DNA of 5,045 nucleotides from Brevundimonas sp. (GCF_031082345.1 NZ_JAVHLH010000206.1:1-5045); one strand, 5' to 3'. Shown: positions 1 to 5,045, numbered from the stretch's first letter. The notes: generated by a model not told the origin, from the letters alone. Program-made: numbers and translations.

Positions 1-24
1 GGGCAGGGGTTCAGCCGAAAACAT
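1..24 (-). CDS. Possible start of a divergent gene, cut by the window edge
   Basis: Reading leftward from the ATG at 24-22, eight codons stay open to the edge and encode MFSAEPLP. A purine-rich AGGGAG (36-31 on the minus strand) lies 6 nt upstream of this ATG, a good ribosome-binding position. A second ATG at 28-26 is closer to that motif but hits TGA after five codons, so it is not used for a protein. Eight residues are too few to recognise a family, and no function is proposed. A divergent gene would explain the 220-bp non-coding stretch before argD, but chance is a real alternative. Confidence 0.3.
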
Positions 25-99
25 CCATGGCTCCCTACGGCGAAAGCACGGGGGCCACACGGTTCCGGGCCGACCGCCCGCGCTCCGCCAACCTCCCCA

Positions 100-117
100 C
101 CGCTTCTCCCGAAGCGG
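100..117. repeat. Inverted repeat, 7-bp stem with 4-nt loop
   Basis: CCGCTTC (100-106) pairs perfectly with GAAGCGG (111-117) across the loop TCCC. No T-run follows on either strand, so it is not a canonical intrinsic terminator. It could be a structure in the leader of either divergent transcript, or chance in GC-rich DNA. Confidence 0.35.
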
Positions 118-230
118 CGCAGAGTCGTGCCCGTCCAGCCAGTGTTGACTAACCCCGTCCCTCGTCCGACAAGGCCTGACCCTTATTCCAGCGGTCCCGA
201 CGCTATCCGGCGCCGGGGCCGTCTCGCTTT

Positions 231-236
231 TGGAGG
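231..236 (+). promoter_or_regulatory. argD ribosome binding site (decides the GTG start)
   Basis: TGGAGG lies 8 nt before the GTG at 245. An upstream in-frame TTG at 230-232 overlaps this motif and has no Shine-Dalgarno sequence of its own, which argues that translation begins at GTG 245 rather than at the TTG. Confidence 0.75.
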
Positions 237-244
237 CCTTCCCC

Positions 245-1441
245 GTGTCCAATGAACATCTGATGGGTGTCTACAACCGCGCGCCGCTGGAAGTGGATCG
301 CGGGCAGGGCGCGCGTCTGTGGGCCAGGGACGGGACCGAATACCTCGACTGCGTCATGGGCATCTCGACCAACGCCCTCGGCCACGCCAATCCGATCCTC
401 GTCCAGGCGGTCAAGGACCAGGCCGAAAAGCTCTGGCACGTCTCCAACATCTTCAAGATCCCGGGCCAGGAAGCCCTCGCCGACGCCCTGTGCGAGAAGT
501 CGTTCGCCGACGTCGTCTTCTTCACCAACTCCGGCACGGAAGCCGTCGAATGCGCCCTGAAGACGGCGCGGAAATATCACTCGGCCAACGGCCAGCCCGA
601 GCGGATCGACATCTACGGCTTCGACGGCTCGTTCCACGGCCGCACCTACGGCGCCATCAACGCCGCCGCCAACCCCAGCTACACCAACGGCTTCGGCCCG
701 CCGATGGAGGGTTTCCACCAGCTGGTCTGGGGCGACCGCGAGGCGCTCGAGGCCGCCTTCCGCAACCCGACCACCTGCGCCGTCATCCTCGAGCCGGTGC
801 AGGGCGAGGGCGGCTGCCGCGCCACGCCGGACGAAGACCTGCGCTGGATGCGCCAGATGGCCGACGACAACGGCGTCCTGATCATCTTCGACGAAGTCCA
901 GTGCGGCATGGGCCGGACCGGCAAGCTGTGGGCCCATGAATGGGCCGGCATGACGCCCGACATCATGGCCATCGCCAAGGCCCTGGGCGGCGGCTTCCCC
1001 GTCGGCGCCTGCCTCGCCACGGCGAAGGCGGCCACGGGCATGACCGTCGGCGTGCACGGCTCGACCTTCGGCGGCAATCCGCTGGCCATGGCGGTCGGGC
1101 AGGCCGCCTTCGCCGAGATTTCGAGGCCGGAGACCCTGGCACACGTCAACGAGATCGCCGGCTATCTGAAGCAGCAGCTGCACGGTCTCGCCCAGCGCTT
1201 CCCCGACGTGATCGTCGAGGTGCGCGGCAAGGGCCTGCTGATGGGTATGAAGCTGATCCCCAACAACCGCGACTTCATGGGCTGGGCCCGCGACGAGGCC
1301 CGTCTGCTGGTCGCCGGCGGCGGCGACAACCTGGTCCGCATCCTGCCCCCGCTGAACCTGACGTTGGACGAGGCCCGCGAGGCCGTCGAACGTCTGGAGA
1401 AGACCTGCGAGTTCGCGCGCGGCAAGCTGGCCGCGGCCTGA
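245..1441 (+). CDS. argD: Acetylornithine aminotransferase (class III, PLP-dependent)
   Basis: ArgD transfers an amino group from glutamate to N-acetylglutamate 5-semialdehyde, giving N2-acetylornithine, the fourth step of arginine synthesis, in the cytoplasm. Many ArgD enzymes also serve as the DapC step of lysine synthesis. The 398-residue product has the normal length and all fold-type-I class III landmarks: the NSGTEA phosphate-binding turn (95-100), GSFHGRT (128-134) with F130-H131 stacking on the cofactor, EPVQGEGG (183-190), [12 protein letters not shown] (215-226) with D216 set to contact the pyridine nitrogen and Q219 beside it, the Schiff-base lysine K245 in AIAKALGGG, and HGSTFGGNP (271-279). 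The GTG start is chosen because of TGGAGG 8 nt upstream and because it gives [14 protein letters not shown], a typical short N-terminus. It is followed by argF after 17 bp, so the two form an operon. Broader-specificity omega-aminotransferases share the fold; the argF neighbour settles the call. Confidence 0.95.
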   Translation: MSNEHLMGVYNRAPLEVDRGQGARLWARDGTEYLDCVMGISTNALGHANPILVQAVKDQAEKLWHVSNIFKIPGQEALADALCEKSFADVVFFTNSGTEAVECALKTARKYHSANGQPERIDIYGFDGSFHGRTYGAINAAANPSYTNGFGPPMEGFHQLVWGDREALEAAFRNPTTCAVILEPVQGEGGCRATPDEDLRWMRQMADDNGVLIIFDEVQCGMGRTGKLWAHEWAGMTPDIMAIAKALGGGFPVGACLATAKAATGMTVGVHGSTFGGNPLAMAVGQAAFAEISRPETLAHVNEIAGYLKQQLHGLAQRFPDVIVEVRGKGLLMGMKLIPNNRDFMGWARDEARLLVAGGGDNLVRILPPLNLTLDEAREAVERLEKTCEFARGKLAAA

Positions 1442-1458
1442 CAACATCGGAGGGGCCG

Positions 1459-2373
1459 ATGGTCCGCCACTTCCTCGACCTGCACCGGCTCGAAGCCGGA
1501 GACCTGCGCGCCATCCTCGACGACGCCCATGCCCGCAAGGCCGCCCGCAAGGGCTGGCCGAAGGGCAGGGCTGACGCCGACGCCCCGGCGAAGGACCGTG
1601 TCCTGGCGATGATCTTCGAGAAGAACTCGACCCGCACCCGCTTCAGCTTCGACGCCGCCATCCGCCAGCTGGGCGGGGCCTCGATCATCGCCAACGCCGG
1701 CGACATGCAGCTGGGCCGCGGCGAGCCGGTCGAGGACACCGCCCGCGTCCTCTCGCGCATGGTCGACGCCGTGATGATCCGCGCCAACGACCACGAGGAC
1801 GTCGAGCGCTTCGCGCGCGTCTCCACCGTGCCGGTGATCAACGGCCTGACCGACCGCTCGCACCCGTGCCAGATCCTCGCCGACCTGATGACCATCGAGG
1901 AGCATCGCGGCCCGATCGCCGGCAAGACCCTCGCCTGGGTCGGCGACGGCAACAACGTCTGCCACAGCTTCATGCACGCGGCGCCGAAGCTGGGCTTCCA
2001 CCTGAACGTGGCCTGCCCGGCCGACTACCATCCGAACCTGCACGACCTGGCCAAGGGCGGAAACCACGTCACCCTGACCGGCGATCCGCACGAGGCGGTG
2101 GCCGGCGCCGACGTCGTGATCACCGACACCTGGGTGTCGATGGGCGACCAGGACTATGAGGCCCGGCTCGAGGCCTTCGAGGGCTATGGCGTCGACGACG
2201 CCCTGATGGACGCCGCCGCCTCCGACGCCGTCTTCCTCCACTGCCTGCCCGCCCACCGCGGCGAGGAGGTCACCGACGCTGTCCTCGACGGCCCCCGCTC
2301 CCTCGTCTGGGACGAGGCCGAAAACCGCATCCACGCCCAGAAAGCGGTGCTGGCGTGGTGTTTCGCGGGCTGA
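1459..2373 (+). CDS. argF: Ornithine carbamoyltransferase, anabolic
   Basis: ArgF joins carbamoyl phosphate to ornithine to make citrulline, the sixth step of arginine synthesis; it acts as a cytoplasmic trimer. The product has 304 residues, normal for anabolic alphaproteobacterial enzymes. Both domains are complete. The carbamoyl-phosphate domain has STRTR (57-61) followed by FSF, and HPCQ (135-138). The ornithine domain has GDGNN (162-166), DTWVSMG (223-229) and the catalytic-cysteine loop HCLPAHRG (261-268), and the protein ends with the usual ENRIHAQKA helix (288-296). SMG and HCLP separate it from aspartate carbamoyltransferase. The ATG is preceded by GGAGG at 1449-1453, 5 nt upstream. 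The gene lies 17 bp behind argD with no terminator between, so it is co-transcribed. Its TGA is 3 bp from the stop of the convergent gene on the other strand. Confidence 0.96.
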   Translation: MVRHFLDLHRLEAGDLRAILDDAHARKAARKGWPKGRADADAPAKDRVLAMIFEKNSTRTRFSFDAAIRQLGGASIIANAGDMQLGRGEPVEDTARVLSRMVDAVMIRANDHEDVERFARVSTVPVINGLTDRSHPCQILADLMTIEEHRGPIAGKTLAWVGDGNNVCHSFMHAAPKLGFHLNVACPADYHPNLHDLAKGGNHVTLTGDPHEAVAGADVVITDTWVSMGDQDYEARLEAFEGYGVDDALMDAAASDAVFLHCLPAHRGEEVTDAVLDGPRSLVWDEAENRIHAQKAVLAWCFAG

Positions 2374-2376
2374 CGC

Positions 2377-2886
2377 CTACTGCAGATTCACATCCGCCAC
2401 CCCGCCGGCGTCCGGCAGCGTCTTCGTCACATTGGCCTTGGCGATCTCATAGGCGAATTTGAAGAAACCGCCCTCGCTGACCCAGACCCGGCCGTCGTCG
2501 GCGTCGAAGCGCAGGATGGTCAGCATCCGGTCGTCCTTGCCCTCCGGATACCAGGCCGCCAGCACCGGGTTCCAGTGGCGGTCGATGATCTCCCGGTCCT
2601 GGCCATGCACCGACAGGGTCCCGTGGATGCAGGCCCAGACGTCCTGGTCCTTCGAGGCGTAGTGGAACATGGCGCTCTGCCCCCCGCCGACGCCGGCGTC
2701 CTTCGCCAGATCGGTGTCCTCGCGGGTGAAGAACCAGATCGTCCCGGTCTCCTCGTCGCGAAAGGCCGTCATCGGCTGGGCGTGATAGCCGGGCTGGTCC
2801 AGACCGAGCATGCCGGTGTTGGATTTCTTGAGGCTGTCCCAGAATTCCTTCTCGGCCTCGGCGGCGGTCAGCGTCTTGTCGGACAT
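2377..2886 (-). CDS. Pyridoxamine 5'-phosphate oxidase-like general stress protein (GSP26 family)
   Basis: The 169-residue product resembles the family annotated as 'general stress protein 26' (COG3871; Pfam Pyrid_ox_like), small soluble flavin-binding split-barrel proteins related to PdxH. Residues 8-22 (AAEAEKEFWDSLKKS) form the opening helix. The barrel follows: GMLGL (25-29), the QPMTAFRDEE strand-turn (37-46), TIWFFTREDTDLA (49-61), which is the flavin-contact strand of the family, then IHGTLSVHGQDREIIDRHWNP (87-107), AAWYPEGKDD (110-119) and LTILRFDADDGRVW (122-135). No catalytic residue can be assigned, and the physiological substrate of the family is unknown; it should not be called PdxH. 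AGGAG at 2899-2895 lies 8 nt before the ATG and is enclosed in a hairpin. The same frame stays open upstream to about 3228, but that part is low-complexity Arg/Ala/Pro and reads as GC-rich read-through. It is probably co-transcribed with the small membrane protein gene 62 bp upstream. Confidence 0.88.
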   Translation of the reverse strand: MSDKTLTAAEAEKEFWDSLKKSNTGMLGLDQPGYHAQPMTAFRDEETGTIWFFTREDTDLAKDAGVGGGQSAMFHYASKDQDVWACIHGTLSVHGQDREIIDRHWNPVLAAWYPEGKDDRMLTILRFDADDGRVWVSEGGFFKFAYEIAKANVTKTLPDAGGVADVNLQ

Positions 2887-2895
2887 GTCGGCGTC

Positions 2896-2921
2896 TCCTG
2901 ATCTGCGGGGTTCGATCAGGA
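2896..2921 (-). promoter_or_regulatory. Hairpin covering the stress-protein ribosome binding site
   Basis: In the minus-strand mRNA, TCCTGATC (2921-2914) pairs perfectly over 8 bp with GATCAGGA (2903-2896) across a 10-nt loop, GAACCCCGCA. The 3' arm contains AGGA, four of the five bases of the AGGAG Shine-Dalgarno sequence of the gene starting at 2886. The stem would hide the ribosome binding site when folded. No U-run follows, so it is not a typical terminator. A regulatory role is inference. Confidence 0.5.
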
Positions 2922-2948
2922 AATGGCCCGGGGCCCCGGCCGGTTCCC

Positions 2949-3158
2949 CTATCGCGGCGGCCGCTGCGGCATGCCGAGCAGGGCGGCGACATGGACGATC
3001 AGCAGGAAGGCCACGGCCCCGGCCAGGATCATCAGGAAACGCCAGGGGATCATGCGCACGCCGAGGTGCGGCTGGGATGGCCGGGCGCCGCGCCAGCCGG
3101 CGAAGGTCGCGAAGGCGAGGACGGCGGCGAGCAGGGCGAGGGTCACTGTCAGGCTCAT
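2949..3158 (-). CDS. Small two-helix inner-membrane protein of unknown function
   Basis: The 69-residue product has two clear membrane segments, about residues 3-21 (leucine/alanine-rich, ending in ATFAGW) and about 40-62 (FLMILAGAVAFLLIVHVAALLG). The linker between them carries R23, R26, R35 and R40 and a MIPWRF motif (36-41). By the positive-inside rule the linker should be cytoplasmic and both ends periplasmic. I do not recognise a named family; similar short MIPWR-containing proteins are, from memory, common as 'hypothetical' in Caulobacterales. The ATG at 3158 is chosen because it gives MSLTVTLALL. A TTG at 3167 in the same frame would add three residues (MAL). Neither has a convincing Shine-Dalgarno sequence, so the start is uncertain. 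The gene diverges from podJ across a 219-bp region and is followed on the same strand by the stress-protein gene. Confidence 0.75.
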   Translation of the reverse strand: MSLTVTLALLAAVLAFATFAGWRGARPSQPHLGVRMIPWRFLMILAGAVAFLLIVHVAALLGMPQRPPR

Positions 3159-3200
3159 CAGCGCCAAGTGGCCCGCCGGAGACCTTGAGGCAAGCCGCCG

Positions 3201-3216
3201 GAGTCCTTTCGGACTC
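3201..3216. repeat. Inverted repeat with a GANTC site in each arm
   Basis: GAGTCC (3201-3206) pairs with GGACTC (3211-3216) across TTTC. Each arm contains a CcrM recognition sequence (GAGTC and GACTC), 11 bp apart start to start. Transcribed from the minus strand, the loop reads GAAA, a GNRA-type tetraloop that would stabilise the hairpin in the leader of the small membrane protein mRNA. Confidence 0.5.
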
Positions 3217-3273
3217 GTTAATCTTCATGAGGCGTTAACCGATGCGGCGCGAGACTCTTCGTCGGTGTACGGG

Positions 3274-3282
3274 CTTTCCACA
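3274..3282 (+). promoter_or_regulatory. DnaA-box-like sequence
   Basis: CTTTCCACA matches the consensus TTATCCACA at 7 of 9 positions, including the CCACA core. podJ is, to my recollection, a reported DnaA-dependent promoter in C. crescentus, which raises the prior. A 7/9 match alone is weak. Confidence 0.35.
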
Positions 3283-3311
3283 GGAAGATGGTCAGACCCA
3301 ACATCTTGGGG

Positions 3312-3327
3312 TTAACCACGCGTTTAC
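3312..3327 (+). promoter_or_regulatory. CtrA-type binding site upstream of podJ
   Basis: TTAACCACGCGTTTAC fits the CtrA consensus TTAA-N7-TTAAC with the right spacing; only one base of the second half-site differs (TTTAC). It ends 50 bp before the podJ GTG, a position where bound CtrA would overlap or abut RNA polymerase. Whether CtrA activates or represses here cannot be read from the sequence. Confidence 0.6.
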
Positions 3328-3364
3328 ACCCCTGATCTGGATGGGTAGCGTCGAGTCAAAGGTC

Positions 3365-3370
3365 GGGAGG
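3365..3370 (+). promoter_or_regulatory. podJ ribosome binding site (supports the GTG start)
   Basis: GGGAGG lies 7 nt before the GTG at 3378. The frame has a stop at 3333-3335 and no other usable start between that stop and the GTG, so this site fixes the podJ start. Confidence 0.85.
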
Positions 3371-3377
3371 CGAATCA

Positions 3378-5045
3378 GTGAGCGCAGCCGCGCCGTGGAG
3401 CGTAAAGGGGATCGAACCCCGGGCGCGTGAGATCGCCAAGGATCTCGCCCGCCGCTCCGGCATGACGCTGGGCGAGTGGCTGAACACCATGATCATGGAG
3501 GACGGCGACGACGATGAGGGCGTGGTCCCGCTGGCGCGTCGTCCCCATGCCACTGACAGTTATGAGCGCCGCGGGCGCAGCCGCCGCGTCGACGACGCCT
3601 ACGGCGCCGGCGAGGAGCCCTGGCAACGTCTGAGCGCCTCGATCGACGCCATCGCCGGCCGGCTCGAGGCCGCCGAGCGTCGCTCGACCGTCGCCATCCA
3701 GGGCGTCGACCAGGCCGTGTCCGGTCTCGTGCGCCGTCTCGACGGCCAGGACGAGGCGGGCCGGTCGTACGGCCGGCGCATCGACGACATCTCCGAGGAG
3801 CTGCGCGAGGGTCATCGACGTCTGCGCAAATTCGAGCAGGAGGTCGGCCCGAAGACGGCCGAGACCTTCGGCAAGGTCGAGACGACGATGGGCGCGCTCG
3901 CCAGTCGGCTCTACGACATCGAGGAGCGCCAGCGCGGCAGCGTCAACGAACTGCGCCAGCGGATGGATGCGGTCGAGAAGGTCGCCGGCCCGGGCGTCGG
4001 CGCCGATCTTCTGGCCCAGGTCGGACAGCGGCTCGACGAGGCCCAGGGTCGCACCACCGAGGCCCTGCGCGGGCTGGAACGCTCCTTCGCCGATCTGGAC
4101 CAGCGGCTGCGCGCCGCCGAGTCGCGCGTCGAACCCGAGAGCGTTCGCGAGGCGGCGCGGTTCGAAAAGCTGGCCGAGACCCTGAGCCGGCAGGTCGAGG
4201 CCAATCGCGCCGAGATGATGCGCCGGATGGACACGGCCGAGAACGAAGGCCGGATGGACCGGATCGAGCGAGCCGTGCTGGCGATCGGCGATCAGGTCAA
4301 GGTGTCCGAGCAGCGCTCGGCCCAGGCCGTCGAGGCCATGGGGCGCGAGGTTCTGCGCATCGCCCAGAACCTCAACGGCCGCGTCGGCCAGATCGAGGCC
4401 GACGGTCCCGCCCGTCTCGAGAAGCTGGGCGAAACCCTGACCCGCAAGGTCGAGTCCGACATGGGCCGCTTCGCCCAGGGTCTGGAGCAGCGCCTGGTCG
4501 CCGCCGATGACCGCCACGCCATGGCGCTGGAGAAGCTGGGCGGCGAGATCACCCGCATCTCCGACCGTCTGAGCGAGCGCATCGCCCAGTCCGAGCGCCG
4601 CTCGCAGCAAGCGCTGGAAGACATCGGCCGCCGCCTGGCCGACAGTTCGAACAAGATCGAGCAGCACTACGACCGGGCGTCGGGCGAACTCGCCGAGCGC
4701 ATGCGCCTGTCGGAAGAGCGCACCGCCGCCCTGATCGCCGAGGCCCGCGAAAACATCGGCCGGAGATCCGAGTCCGCCGCGCCCGCCGGGACGGTCCAGC
4801 CCGACTGGCGCGCCGCCGCCTTCCCGGAAGCGGCCTTCCCCGACGCCGACTTCGACAACGGCTTCGAGGACCCGGTCTTCGCCGAGCAGCAGGCCTGGTC
4901 CGCCGATCTCGCCCCGCCCGAGCCCGAGCCCGAAGCCGGCCCGCGCGCCGGCGGCGAGGTTCTGACCGCCGACTCGGTCTTCGACGCGGTGCTGCCGCTG
5001 TTCAATCCCGGCGCGCGGATGACCATCTGCGGCCTGATCGCCCAC
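3378..5045 (+). CDS. podJ: Polar localisation factor PodJ, N-terminal part; 3' end missing
   Basis: PodJ is a polar scaffold of stalked alphaproteobacteria that, in C. crescentus, marks the new pole and recruits the PleC kinase and pilus/holdfast factors. The frame opens with GTG behind GGGAGG and stays open for 556 codons to the window edge. Residues 7-39 hold the conserved PodJ N-terminal block (WSVKGIEPRAREIAKDLARR, then SGMTLGEWLN), followed by an acidic run at 41-47. Residues about 80-462 are almost entirely charged and helical, rich in E/R/Q/A/L, typical of the PodJ cytoplasmic coiled coils. Residues 464-534 form a proline- and acid-rich linker (FPEAAFPDADF, PPEPEPE), matching the disordered region before the transmembrane helix in PodJ. 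The helix and the periplasmic Sel1-repeat and peptidoglycan-binding parts are not reached; C. crescentus PodJ is about 970 residues. The last 22 codons are unlike PodJ (see separate entry). The upstream region suggests cell-cycle control. Confidence 0.87.
   Translation, partial: MSAAAPWSVKGIEPRAREIAKDLARRSGMTLGEWLNTMIMEDGDDDEGVVPLARRPHATDSYERRGRSRRVDDAYGAGEEPWQRLSASIDAIAGRLEAAERRSTVAIQGVDQAVSGLVRRLDGQDEAGRSYGRRIDDISEELREGHRRLRKFEQEVGPKTAETFGKVETTMGALASRLYDIEERQRGSVNELRQRMDAVEKVAGPGVGADLLAQVGQRLDEAQGRTTEALRGLERSFADLDQRLRAAESRVEPESVREAARFEKLAETLSRQVEANRAEMMRRMDTAENEGRMDRIERAVLAIGDQVKVSEQRSAQAVEAMGREVLRIAQNLNGRVGQIEADGPARLEKLGETLTRKVESDMGRFAQGLEQRLVAADDRHAMALEKLGGEITRISDRLSERIAQSERRSQQALEDIGRRLADSSNKIEQHYDRASGELAERMRLSEERTAALIAEARENIGRRSESAAPAGTVQPDWRAAAFPEAAFPDADFDNGFEDPVFAEQQAWSADLAPPEPEPEAGPRAGGEVLTADSVFDAVLPLFNPGARMTICGLIAH
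4980..5045 (+). other. Suspected chimeric tail: fragment of a CurA-like NADP-dependent oxidoreductase
   Basis: In the podJ frame, residues 535-556 read FDAVLPLFNPGAR, then MTICGLIAH. This matches, from memory, the C-terminal segment of CurA/YncB-type zinc-less MDR oxidoreductases, where a glycine-glycine turn is followed by DAVLPLLN, an AR pair, and CGLIA-(H/Q)-YN. It has no resemblance to the acidic linker before it, where a disordered region and then a membrane helix are expected. The likely join is at 4977-4988 (codons V-F-D-A), which could belong to either parent. It is too short to annotate as a gene. Confidence 0.6.

Larger units (their letters stand above)
25..244. promoter_or_regulatory. 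Leader / intergenic region upstream of argD
   Basis: No convincing gene lies here: the plus-strand frames lack the third-position GC bias of the neighbouring genes, and one stops at the TAA at 150-152. The region must hold the argD-argF promoter if the operon starts here. The best -35-like hexamer is TTGACT at 145-150, with GACAAG 17 bp downstream as a poor -10; the GCTATC at 202-207 resembles the Caulobacter sigma-73 -10 element (GCTANAWC) but has no matching -35 at 10-14 bp. One GANTC site (GAGTC, 122-126) and a small hairpin (100-117) are present. No recognisable arginine-repressor operator was found. The exact promoter is unresolved. Confidence 0.45.
3159..3377. promoter_or_regulatory. 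Divergent regulatory region between the small membrane protein gene and podJ
   Basis: This 219-bp non-coding stretch is visibly less GC-rich than the flanking genes. It holds five GANTC methylation sites (3201-3205, 3212-3216, 3253-3257, 3353-3357, 3372-3376), a CtrA-type box (3312-3327), a DnaA-like box (3274-3282) and a 6-bp hairpin (3201-3216). In Caulobacter crescentus podJ belongs to the cell-cycle regulon controlled by the DnaA-GcrA-CtrA-CcrM circuit, and the motifs here fit that. I could not identify a confident -10/-35 pair for either direction. Confidence 0.75.

Noticed and set aside
230..244. TTG start giving ArgD five extra residues
   Set aside because: The TTG overlaps the Shine-Dalgarno sequence that serves GTG 245 and has none of its own.
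203..1447. Minus-strand open frame of 414 codons opposite argD
   Set aside because: It mirrors argD across its whole length, has low-complexity Gly/Ala/Val/Asp-rich content and no recognisable domain; long antisense frames are usual opposite GC-rich genes.
1162..2334. Minus-strand open frame of 390 codons opposite argF
   Set aside because: argF on the plus strand has every catalytic motif; the antisense translation is Val/Gly/Ala-rich without domains.
2404..2416. GCCGG/CCGGC hairpin as an argF terminator
   Set aside because: Only a 5-bp stem within the coding end of the opposing gene, with no following T-run on either strand.
2928..2939. Perfect 12-bp palindrome CCGGGGCCCCGG
   Set aside because: Made only of G and C in a GC-rich intergenic gap, with no T-run; likely chance, though it could add weak structure to the minus-strand transcript.
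2887..3228. N-terminal extension of the stress protein to about 283 residues
   Set aside because: The added stretch is Arg/Pro/Ala-rich, overlaps the small membrane protein gene in another frame, and the internal ATG at 2886 has its own ribosome binding site and gives the family's normal length.
3218..3238. Second CtrA site from the two TTAA half-sites
   Set aside because: The half-sites are 13 bp apart instead of 7, which does not fit the CtrA spacing.
3242..3430. 62-codon plus-strand frame in the podJ upstream region
   Set aside because: No ribosome binding site, overlaps the podJ start in another frame, covers the CtrA and DnaA-like boxes, and has no recognisable sequence.
3375..5045. 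Minus-strand open frame of 556 codons opposite podJ
   Set aside because: The plus-strand frame has a good ribosome binding site, the PodJ N-terminal motif and coiled-coil sequence; the antisense frame is its complement with repetitive Leu/Gly/Ala composition.

Overview
The window looks like chromosomal DNA from a member of the Caulobacterales, probably Brevundimonas or a close relative. The evidence is high GC with strong G/C preference at third codon positions, GTG starts behind good Shine-Dalgarno sequences, and a gene for the stalked-bacterium polarity factor PodJ. The DNA upstream of podJ carries the marks of the Caulobacter cell-cycle circuit: a cluster of CcrM methylation sites (GANTC), a CtrA-type box and a DnaA-like box. 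The genus is inferred from these traits and from protein resemblance; no search was run.

Layout from left to right. Bases 1-24 may hold the first eight codons of a divergent minus-strand gene. Bases 25-244 are a non-coding leader with one hairpin and one GANTC site. A two-gene arginine biosynthesis operon follows on the plus strand: argD (245-1441, acetylornithine aminotransferase) and argF (1459-2373, ornithine carbamoyltransferase), 17 bp apart. Two minus-strand genes converge on it: a two-helix small membrane protein (2949-3158), then a pyridoxamine-phosphate-oxidase-like 'general stress protein 26' (2377-2886), whose stop lies only 3 bp from the argF stop. Its ribosome binding site sits inside an 8-bp hairpin. 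Bases 3159-3377 form a divergent regulatory region, and podJ runs from 3378 to the right edge, incomplete.

How the genes work together: ArgD makes acetylornithine, which is deacetylated elsewhere to ornithine, and ArgF carbamoylates ornithine to citrulline. The other genes are not metabolically linked to this pair. PodJ is a polar scaffold whose synthesis is cell-cycle timed in Caulobacter, and its promoter region here is consistent with such control.

The main anomaly is at the far right. The last ~22 codons of the podJ frame stop looking like PodJ and match a conserved C-terminal segment of CurA/zinc-less MDR-type NADP-dependent oxidoreductases. This suggests a chimeric join (assembly or amplification artefact, or a real rearrangement) near 4977-4990. 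I found no CRISPR array, mobile element, tRNA or rRNA, and nothing that amounts to a new multi-gene system.
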